Below, one piece after another: positions 5,159 through 11,327 of a stretch of 11,327 nucleotides of DNA. Source of the DNA: an uncultured Collinsella sp. (GTDB lineage: Bacteria; Actinomycetota; Coriobacteriia; Coriobacteriales; Coriobacteriaceae). Below the pieces are notes generated by a model. That model made no database searches. It saw only the letters and a list, made by a program, of their open reading frames with translations, and was not told the origin of the DNA. The stretch covers positions 1 to 11,327 of the forward strand of contig URWC01000050.1 in NCBI GenBank assembly GCA_900551555.1, read 5' to 3'. Position 1 is the first letter of the stretch; each line of letters starts with the position of its first letter. The translations under genes were made by a program, and so were the position numbers.

Positions 5159-7822
5159 CTCTTGGACTTTGAGTGCCTCGGCCAGGCCCACACGTTTGAT
5201 GGAACGCATGTGCAACAGCGCCACGACCAGGTAGGTTGCAAAGCCGATTCCTGCGCACGCCGCCATGGACCAAGCGGGCACGTAGATCTCGATATTGCCG
5301 TTGTAGGCGAGCAACATCGAGCGGAAGATGGCCGTGAGCGAGCCAATAATGACCGGCAGGCTCAGCACGAGTGACGCTGCCACGCACAACGTGATCGAGC
5401 GGATGTACAGATGCGAGATCTCGCTATCGCGATAGCCAAAGACTTTCATATAGCTAATCGAACGGGCGCTGTGGTCGATCACAGCCTTGGTCAGTAGATA
5501 CATAAACAGCAGGAAGATAAACACCGCGAGGCCAACCATCATGCCGATCATTTTGCTCATCATGCCGATGAACTGGTCGCCCACGGCGCGCATGTCGTCG
5601 GGCGTGGTGTCGCCGGCAAAGTAGCGCGCGTCGAGGTCGAGCTTCTCGTCGCTCACATAGCCGTTAAAGTAGGCGGCGTCGTTGTCGAACAGCTCGTTAA
5701 AGTCGTCGATACTCATATAGATATTCATGTCCGACTTGGAGCCCCAGGCACAGTCCTTGCCCGCGCACTCAAGAGAATAATGCTCGCCCTCGTACTTGTC
5801 GTCGAGCGTGACCTTCTGGCCCTCGCTCCAGCCAAACTTGTCGAGCAGGCCGCCGCCAAAGACGACACAGCCGCCGCCGACGTCCAGTCCTTTCCAGTAG
5901 CGCGAATCGGATGAAATGCCGTAGACGGAAATCGTCTCCTGCCCATTACCATCACCGCGGTCGTACTGCAGCTGGTAGACGGCGTATTTCTCGGCCTGCG
6001 CGATTGCACCCGCATCGTTATCGGTCGTGTTAACCGGGTGAATGTCGTCGTTGTCAGTGTCGATCTTAGAGGCCTTGTCGATCAGGTCGATAGCCTCGTC
6101 GCGGTCGCAGCCGAGGGCATCGGCAAGGTCATCGAGGCGCGCATAAAGCGCATCCTTCTTGTCCTGGACGTTTGCAAGCGCATCCTGCGCCGCAGTCAGG
6201 CTCTCGGCAGACGGAGATGCGGTCGCGGCATCGGCTGCCGCCTGCGCTGCATCGGCCGCGTCCTCAAGCTCGTCATCGGCATCCTGAGCGGCAGAAAGCA
6301 GTGCGCCGTCAACCGACTGCAAACGCTCGAGTGCCGACCACTGCTCGCGCTCCTCGGCGGTGCCCTCGAGTTCCAGCGGGGCCTTGAGCGTGTACTGGTG
6401 CTCGGCGACCAGGCTTGTCTCGAGGTTGTCCGCGTAGTGCGTCATCGTGGGCAGAATCGCCAGGCCAAAGAGCAGTAGCAGCGAGGCAAACGCAATGCCC
6501 ACGAAAAGCGTGGCGAAGTTGCCCAGATTACGCAGGAAGATGCGCAGGCGGAAGCGCGAGACAAAGCCCATGCGCTCCGGCAGCTGCAGGCCGCGCTTGG
6601 TGCCCGACTTGCCGCCCGCCTCGTGACGGAGGAACTGCAACGGCGTCTTGCCCATTTTGCGGAGCAGGCCCACCAGCGTAATGAGGATGAGCGCGGCGGC
6701 GGGAACCACGGCGCACTTCACAAAGATCTCCCAGCTCCAGTACACCTGGAAGGGCGGCAGGCTGTACGAGCCGTAATAGAGGCTGCGCATGGGCTCGGTA
6801 AAGAACACAACGCCGAGCGCAGTGCCCAAAAGCGCCGCGACCACGCCCACGATGGCGGGAAGCGCCAGGTAGTGCAGGACGATCTCGCGACGGCGATAAC
6901 CGCTGGCGAGCAGCGTGCCGATGATGGCGCTCTCCTCCTCGATGGTGGCGTCGGTAAGGACCACAAAGACGAACGCCATGATCACGATGATGATGTCGAG
7001 CAGCGTCATCCACATCATGGAGTCGCCGTCTACGTCGTCGCGCGCATAGCCAATGCCCTGATTGGAATCGGCGTCGATCAGATCGTCCACGCGTGCATCG
7101 GCATCGGTCAGCGCCTCGACCATATCTTGCTCGGCGTCGATGCGGTCTGCGGTGGAAAGGTCGCGATCGGTAAAGGTGAAGGAGTAGGTGTAGGCGGGTG
7201 CGCCGCCGGCGTCCTCGAGCGCGGCAAAGCCGCCATCGGTAACCTCGGCCACGCCGTACGTGATGGTGTTCACCGTAAAGTCCGAATTGTTGAGGAACAG
7301 CGCCTGGCTATCGGGCTGGGTCATGATGCCGCAGATGATGTAGGTGCGGCCCTCAAGCTCAACCTTATCGCCCACGGCGAGGTCGTTGTTGGTGGCGAAG
7401 ACACGGTCGATGGCTACCTCATCGTCCGCCTTGGGTTCCTTGCCCTCACAGTAGGACGCGATATCGACCTTGGTGCGGTGCGCATAGGTGCGCAGCGTGC
7501 GCTTGGTGCCGTCGTCGCCGGCGGTCTTTTTGATGATGGCGTCGATGGAGAAATTCTTGTAGAGCGTAACGCCGCCGACGTCGCCGGCTGCATCCTCGGC
7601 CGCCTTGAGCTGGTCTTTGGTGGCTTCGAAGGAGGTGGTCACGCGGCCGTCCTCAATCGTGTACGCATCGCGCATGTCGTCGATAAGGCAGCCGATGGAA
7701 TGCGCTGCGAGCAAAAAGCCCGAGGTGAGAGCGATGCTTCCGCACATAAGCAAAAAGATGCCCAGGTACTTGCCGATATTGCGGCGCAGCTCGCGCGGGA
7801 GACGTTTTGCGAGAGGTGTCAT
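5156..7822 (-). CDS. ABC transporter permease with two FtsX (MacB/LolC-type) domains
   Basis: An 888-residue membrane protein. A basic N-terminus (PLAKRLPRELRRNIGKYLG) leads into helix 1 (about 17-43), then an extracytoplasmic domain (about 45-268). The first FtsX domain has three helices (about 270-390, with the loop GTLLASGYRRREIV). Helix 5 (about 432-458) leads to a second large extracytoplasmic domain (about 460-750). The last FtsX domain (about 752-875) has YMKVFGYRDSEISHLYIRS. This is the usual plan of Gram-positive MacB/FtsX-type permeases that move lipids, peptides or drugs, or transmit force to the envelope. An Ala/Asp-rich, probably coiled-coil segment (about 500-575) sits in the second outer domain. 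ATG 7822 is preferred to TTG 7837, which would overlap the ATPase stop; the ribosome binding site is weak, fitting coupling to the ATPase gene that ends 8 bp upstream. The stop codon lies inside repeat copy A. The substrate is unknown. Confidence 0.93.
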   Translation of the reverse strand: MTPLAKRLPRELRRNIGKYLGIFLLMCGSIALTSGFLLAAHSIGCLIDDMRDAYTIEDGRVTTSFEATKDQLKAAEDAAGDVGGVTLYKNFSIDAIIKKTAGDDGTKRTLRTYAHRTKVDIASYCEGKEPKADDEVAIDRVFATNNDLAVGDKVELEGRTYIICGIMTQPDSQALFLNNSDFTVNTITYGVAEVTDGGFAALEDAGGAPAYTYSFTFTDRDLSTADRIDAEQDMVEALTDADARVDDLIDADSNQGIGYARDDVDGDSMMWMTLLDIIIVIMAFVFVVLTDATIEEESAIIGTLLASGYRRREIVLHYLALPAIVGVVAALLGTALGVVFFTEPMRSLYYGSYSLPPFQVYWSWEIFVKCAVVPAAALILITLVGLLRKMGKTPLQFLRHEAGGKSGTKRGLQLPERMGFVSRFRLRIFLRNLGNFATLFVGIAFASLLLLFGLAILPTMTHYADNLETSLVAEHQYTLKAPLELEGTAEEREQWSALERLQSVDGALLSAAQDADDELEDAADAAQAAADAATASPSAESLTAAQDALANVQDKKDALYARLDDLADALGCDRDEAIDLIDKASKIDTDNDDIHPVNTTDNDAGAIAQAEKYAVYQLQYDRGDGNGQETISVYGISSDSRYWKGLDVGGGCVVFGGGLLDKFGWSEGQKVTLDDKYEGEHYSLECAGKDCAWGSKSDMNIYMSIDDFNELFDNDAAYFNGYVSDEKLDLDARYFAGDTTPDDMRAVGDQFIGMMSKMIGMMVGLAVFIFLLFMYLLTKAVIDHSARSISYMKVFGYRDSEISHLYIRSITLCVAASLVLSLPVIIGSLTAIFRSMLLAYNGNIEIYVPAWSMAACAGIGFATYLVVALLHMRSIKRVGLAEALKVQE

Positions 7823-7830
7823 GGCGCCGC

Positions 7831-8556
<726 letters not shown>

Positions 8557-8637
8557 TGTTAACCTCGTACTACTTTATGAGCGTAATAGTAAACCTTGGC
8601 GAACTATTTTGGGGCGAGGCCTAGGATTTATTTCAGA

Positions 8638-8653
8638 CTAGGCGCGGGATTTG
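8638..8653. repeat. 16-bp direct repeat bracketing the repeat cluster, left copy
   Basis: CTAGGCGCGGGATTTG matches 8848-8863 in 15 of 16 positions (C or T at base 8). The right copy is the 3' end of ABC-2 permease 2, including its stop codon. This copy is non-coding and lies 194 bp away on the far side of the hairpin cluster. Confidence 0.7.
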
Positions 8654-8654
8654 A

Positions 8655-8684
8655 CTAGTCATTGGGGACGTTCTTAAATGACCA
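8655..8684 (-). repeat. REP-like hairpin repeat, copy B
   Basis: Same element and orientation as the copy at 5129-5158, with 28 consecutive identical bases (8655-8682). TAGTCATT pairs with AATGACCA around the same 13-nt loop, with one mismatch in the 8-bp stem. It lies upstream of the LolD-type gene, so the two copies bracket the FtsX/LolD transporter unit 3.5 kb apart. Confidence 0.75.
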
Positions 8685-8711
8685 GTCACAAGGGACGCTC
8701 TTTCGCCACCC

Positions 8712-8738
8712 GGCAGTTGGGGACGCTCCTTATCTGCC
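8712..8738. repeat. Variant REP-like hairpin with GGCAG/CTGCC stem
   Basis: GGCAG (8712-8716) and CTGCC (8734-8738) form a 5-bp stem around TTGGGGACGCTCCTTAT. The loop keeps the TTGGGGACG...TTA core of copies A and B, but the stem is unrelated. A further degenerate core, AAGGGACGCTCTTT, lies just before it near 8690-8703. They appear to be relatives of the same element with different ends. Confidence 0.5.
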
Positions 8739-8747
8739 CCCGATGGC

Positions 8748-8842
8748 TAGTCATTTAAGTCTGTCCCCAATGAATACTTTTGGTCGTTTAAGTCTGTCCC
8801 CAATGAATACTTTTGGTCGTTTAAGTCTGTCCCCAATGAGTA
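8748..8842 (+). repeat. 33-bp tandem array built from the REP-like core
   Basis: Two identical 33-bp units (8754-8786 and 8787-8819) and a 20-bp partial third (8820-8839). Each unit is TTTAAGTCTGTCCCCAATGA followed by the 13-nt linker ATACTTTTGGTCG. The array opens with TAGTCATT (8748-8755) and closes with AATGAGTA (8835-8842), the stem arms of the hairpin family, with the core in the opposite orientation to copies A and B. It looks like one element expanded internally. It ends 5 bp from the stop codon of ABC-2 permease 2. Confidence 0.85.
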
Positions 8843-8847
8843 GGTGT

Positions 8848-8863
8848 CTAGGCGTGGGATTTG
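8848..8863. repeat. 16-bp direct repeat bracketing the repeat cluster, right copy
   Basis: CTAGGCGTGGGATTTG, the plus-strand complement of the last codons (Lys-Ser-His-Ala-stop) of ABC-2 permease 2. It pairs with the near-identical copy at 8638-8653, one mismatch in 16. Confidence 0.7.
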
Positions 8864-10053
8864 TTGTGGGCGAGGGCTAGGCCTACGGCGGCGATGGCCG
8901 CGGCAAAGAGCACTGTGACGCCCAGATCGCAAGCGATGTCGCCCAGCACGGTGGACGTCAGGTCCGCGGCGAGCGCCTTGCCAATCGCGTCGTTCACCCA
9001 ATACGTCGGCACAAAATGCGCCGCGGTCTGCACGGCTGGGCCCATCAGCGACAGCGGCATCCAGGCGCCGCCCAAAAACGTCATGAGCATGCCGAGCAGG
9101 TTGCCCACACCGTTGAGCAGCTCCTCACGCGCACCCAGGCTCGAAAGGGCAAAGCCAACGGCCAGAGGCGTGCACGCCAGGGCAAACGTCGCCGCCAGCG
9201 CCAGGCACACACGACCCACGCCGACCTCGGCAACCGCGCCGGCAAAGCCCACGACGCCCATCATGCTCGACACAAACCAGATGCAGACGGTGATCACAGT
9301 GGCGGCCGCAAACACGGCGAGCGAACGCCGGCGCTCGGAGATTGGGCCGGCATCCATACGACGCACGCGCTCGGGCTCGTTCATGCCCGAGAACACCAGC
9401 CCCACCGATACGATGACCGACGAGATAATCGCGTACGCGCCAAAGTTGAAATACGACTTGAGCATGGCGGCGGCAGTCGAACCAACCTTGACCTGCTCAA
9501 TCTGGACCTCGGCGCGCTTGGCGGCGGCATGCTCGGCGGCCTTGGCGACGCTACCATTAGAGGCGGCGGGCTCTAGGGCCGCTGCAGCGCCCGCGAGCGA
9601 AATCCAGCGCGAGGCCTCAGCAGACGAAAGCGCCGCCGCCATGGTGCCGGCACCGTAGGTCACATCGAGCTTGGGCAGGGCCTCCCCCGCGCGGGCGGCC
9701 GCGACCAGGTCGTTCTCAAACCCCTCCGGGATAAAGAACACGCAGTCGGCGCTACCCTTGGCGCTGTTGCTCTTGGAGAGCGCGTCCGCAAGATCGTAGG
9801 TATCGTCGCCGACGCCCGTGACCAACTCAAAGCGCGACCCCAGGTGCTTGGTGAGCGCATGCGAAAGGTCGCTGTCGTCGCGGTCGACCACGATCACGTT
9901 GGCATCGTAGGGCTCGTACTCGGTGAGCTGCGACGAGTTCCAGCTCACCGATGCCGCGATGAATACGCCCATGAGCGAGATGAACACCGTATAGATGAGC
10001 AGGTAGAACGGGTGCGCCAGCGCCATGCGAAGCGCAGTCTTAAAGGTGCTCAT
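8848..10053 (-). CDS. ABC-2 type transporter permease 2
   Basis: A 401-residue permease of the ABC-2 (YhgE/NatB/DrrB-like) superfamily. One helix near the N-terminus (about 15-37) precedes a long extracytoplasmic region (about 40-195) that is Ala-rich between about 120 and 185. Five or so helices follow between about 200 and 393, with the family pattern LGMLMTFLGGAWMPLSLMGPAVQTAAHFVPTYWVNDA (broken here at about 320 and 356). Such proteins pair with a second permease and an ATPase to export drugs, lipids or polymers. AAGGAG (10064-10059) lies 5 nt before ATG 10053; the TTG at 10068 merely precedes this motif. The start overlaps the end of permease 1 by 14 bp, implying translational coupling. 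It is the last gene of the operon, and its final codons are duplicated at 8638-8653. The substrate is unknown. Confidence 0.88.
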   Translation of the reverse strand: MSTFKTALRMALAHPFYLLIYTVFISLMGVFIAASVSWNSSQLTEYEPYDANVIVVDRDDSDLSHALTKHLGSRFELVTGVGDDTYDLADALSKSNSAKGSADCVFFIPEGFENDLVAAARAGEALPKLDVTYGAGTMAAALSSAEASRWISLAGAAAALEPAASNGSVAKAAEHAAAKRAEVQIEQVKVGSTAAAMLKSYFNFGAYAIISSVIVSVGLVFSGMNEPERVRRMDAGPISERRRSLAVFAAATVITVCIWFVSSMMGVVGFAGAVAEVGVGRVCLALAATFALACTPLAVGFALSSLGAREELLNGVGNLLGMLMTFLGGAWMPLSLMGPAVQTAAHFVPTYWVNDAIGKALAADLTSTVLGDIACDLGVTVLFAAAIAAVGLALAHNKSHA

Positions 10054-11227
10054 AGCGGCTCCTTCCAAAGGTCAGCGTGGCGGCGGCAACGAACAGCAGC
10101 GCCATAAGGACCAGCGCGCCGGCGCGAACGACAAAGGGGCCCAGGTTCTCAAAGAAATACAGGCGGTTGAACATGTCGCAGATGAGCTTGACGGGGTTGA
10201 GCCAGCACTCGGCCGGGCAGGCGCGGGCGACGTCGTCGGCAAGCGCCATCGCCGGCTCGCCGTAGAGGCCGGCGAACAGGGCGCACGTGGTAGCAAAGCC
10301 CGTGAGGATGCCGGACTTGGACGCCTTGCCGCCCTTAACGGGAAGCGTGCCCACAAAAAGGCCCAAGCCCGTGGCGGCAAGCGCGGAAGCGGCGCCACCC
10401 ACCAGACACAGCCCCTCGCGCCCGCCAAAGTCGACGCCCACGACCAGGCGCACGTAGCCGATCGCGATCGTCATCGAGGCAAAGGAGACCAGCCACGAGC
10501 CGACAAAGATGCCGGTCAGCGATGCCGTCTTGGAAAGACCGCCCACACAGCGACGTGCGCCAAGGCCCGACAGATTGGGCTGCAGGTCGACGACGCTCAA
10601 GGCGGCAAACTCCGCAGACATCATCGCGACCAGGCCAAAAAGCGCGTAATAGTAGACGACCGTGCCATCGGGCGTGGTGCGTGTCAGGCTTACGCGGCGG
10701 GTACCGCCCTCGAGCGATAGAGCGCGCGCAACCGCCTCCAGGTCGGCGAGCGCCGCCGGGTTGTCCTGGGCAATCTGGGACATGAGCTCGGCATTTTGTG
10801 TATACGAGCTTGCCACCGTCTCCAGAATACTGCGGTCGGTGAGCACCGACGTCGCACGCGAGCTGCCATAGCTCGAAAGCAACGTGAGTTTGGGCGTGCC
10901 CGCATCGTCGACCGCATAGATGCCCGCGACCTCGCCGGCCTTAAGCGCACGGTTCGCATCGGCTGCGTCGTCGAGCTCGTGGATCTCGAGCAGCTGATCG
11001 CCGCCTTCCTTGGCAAGCGACGTCGCCACGCCCTTAAAGGTCGAAGCGTCCCAAGCCTCGTCCGCCACGACGGCCACCGGCACCGGGTCGACCGTGCCGT
11101 CGGAGCTGAGGTTCGCAAACATAAACATGAACATCGTGGAAAGTACGATGGGAAAGAGAGCGCCCCAGACCCACGTGCTCGGCCGGCGCAGCAGCGTCTT
11201 GACCGTAGTGATGATGGTGTTGAACAT
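10040..11227 (-). CDS. ABC-2 type transporter permease 1
   Basis: A 395-residue ABC-2 permease. A short basic cytoplasmic start (VKTLLRRPSTWVWG) leads into helix 1 (about 18-39), then an extracytoplasmic region (about 40-188), then about five helices between 190 and 387 with a polar gap near 330-362 (ACPAECWLNPVKLICDMFN). This is the YhgE/NatB plan, matching permease 2 in topology but only weakly in sequence, so the two probably form a heterodimer. A GGGGG run 5 nt before ATG 11227 is the ribosome binding site. The upstream ATPase stop is 9 bp away, and the 3' end overlaps permease 2 by 14 bp. The gene order ATPase, permease, permease is that of a complete ABC-2 exporter. The three Cys residues at 337-350 are notable but of unknown meaning. 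Confidence 0.88.
   Translation of the reverse strand: MFNTIITTVKTLLRRPSTWVWGALFPIVLSTMFMFMFANLSSDGTVDPVPVAVVADEAWDASTFKGVATSLAKEGGDQLLEIHELDDAADANRALKAGEVAGIYAVDDAGTPKLTLLSSYGSSRATSVLTDRSILETVASSYTQNAELMSQIAQDNPAALADLEAVARALSLEGGTRRVSLTRTTPDGTVVYYYALFGLVAMMSAEFAALSVVDLQPNLSGLGARRCVGGLSKTASLTGIFVGSWLVSFASMTIAIGYVRLVVGVDFGGREGLCLVGGAASALAATGLGLFVGTLPVKGGKASKSGILTGFATTCALFAGLYGEPAMALADDVARACPAECWLNPVKLICDMFNRLYFFENLGPFVVRAGALVLMALLFVAAATLTFGRSRYEHL
10059..10064 (-). promoter_or_regulatory. Ribosome binding site of ABC-2 permease 2 (decides the start)
   Basis: AAGGAG stands 5 nt before ATG 10053, inside the last codons of permease 1. It makes the ATG start far more likely than the in-frame TTG at 10068, which lies just before the motif. 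Confidence 0.8.
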
Positions 11228-11236
11228 GACTGCCCC

Positions 11237-11327
11237 CTAGTCGCGCAGCTCGCGGCCGGTGATCTCGAGGAACACGTCGTTGAGGGTCGGTGGCTCGCTC
11301 CACACGCGGCCGAGCGCCACATCGGCG
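11237..11327 (-). CDS. ABC transporter ATP-binding protein, C-terminal end only
   Basis: Thirty codons of a gene that enters from the right edge and stops at TAG 11239-11237. The visible tail ends PTLNDVFLEITGRELRD, the typical C-terminus of ABC-2 exporter ATPases of the DrrA/NatA/CcmA group (usually PTLEDVFLxLTGR). It lies 9 bp upstream of permease 1 and is surely its ATPase partner. Walker and signature motifs lie outside the window, so activity cannot be judged. Confidence 0.85.
   Translation of the reverse strand, partial: ADVALGRVWSEPPTLNDVFLEITGRELRD

Larger units (their letters stand above)
8557..8847. other. Intergenic region between the two ABC operons
   Basis: These 291 bp hold the 16-bp repeat, REP-like copy B, the variant hairpin and the 33-bp array listed separately. 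Bases 8557-8637 must hold the promoter of the LolD/FtsX operon, but no hexamer pair stands out; TTCGCC and TCATAA 17 bp apart on the minus strand are the nearest. A GCCTAG/CTAGGC inverted repeat (8619-8643) lacks a T run. No gene is supported. Confidence 0.6.

Noticed and set aside
8619..8643. GCCTAG/CTAGGC inverted repeat as terminator or operator
   Set aside because: No T run, only 6-bp arms, and one arm is explained by the 16-bp direct repeat.
8748..8842. Possible CRISPR array
   Set aside because: The 13-nt linkers are identical and too short to be spacers, there are fewer than three full units, and no cas genes are present.
8662..8880. 72-residue plus-strand frame with a repeated LSLSPMNTFGR peptide
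   Set aside because: The peptide repeat merely follows from the 33-bp unit being divisible by three; no ribosome binding site, and the frame starts inside one repeat element and ends in permease 2.

Overview
The window is GC-rich, gene-dense bacterial DNA. Nine of its ten protein genes lie on the minus strand. Gene content (CorC-type CBS protein, hemolysin III, DUF362/ferredoxin, large FtsX-type and ABC-2-type exporters), codon use and Shine-Dalgarno-led starts suggest a high-GC Gram-positive, most likely a Collinsella-like member of the Coriobacteriia. That assignment is inference; no rRNA or marker gene is present.

Layout. 1-363 (-): 5' part of a small gene whose product resembles the N-terminal domain of cyanophycin synthetase, 24 bp behind a CNNM/CBS/CorC membrane protein (388-1761, -). 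1872-2555 (-): a hemolysin III/TrhA (PAQR) membrane protein. 2556-2741: divergent control region with a promoter on each strand and two copies of a 14-bp near-palindrome over the plus-strand promoter. 2742-3707 (+): a membrane-anchored alpha/beta hydrolase, the only plus-strand gene. 3754-3792: a strong hairpin terminator shared with the convergent DUF362/2x[4Fe-4S] protein (3841-5046, -).

From 5130 to the right edge lie two tandem minus-strand ABC exporter units. The first is a LolD/MacB-type ATPase (7831-8556) with a two-domain FtsX permease (5156-7822). The second is an ABC-2 operon: ATPase tail (11237-11327, cut by the edge), permease 1 (10040-11227) and permease 2 (8848-10053), with closely spaced or overlapping genes.

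The least ordinary part is a family of small REP-like hairpin repeats. A 28-bp sequence occurs identically at 5129-5156 and 8655-8682, bracketing the FtsX/LolD unit, and the first copy supplies the permease stop codon. The 8557-8847 gap also holds a variant hairpin and a 33-bp tandem array built from the same core, and the cluster is bracketed by a 16-bp near-identical direct repeat that includes the last codons of ABC-2 permease 2. No transposase, integrase, RNA gene or CRISPR array is visible. I found no complete new multi-gene system; the best leads are the repeat family, the cyanophycin-synthetase-like small gene and the twin-operator promoter.
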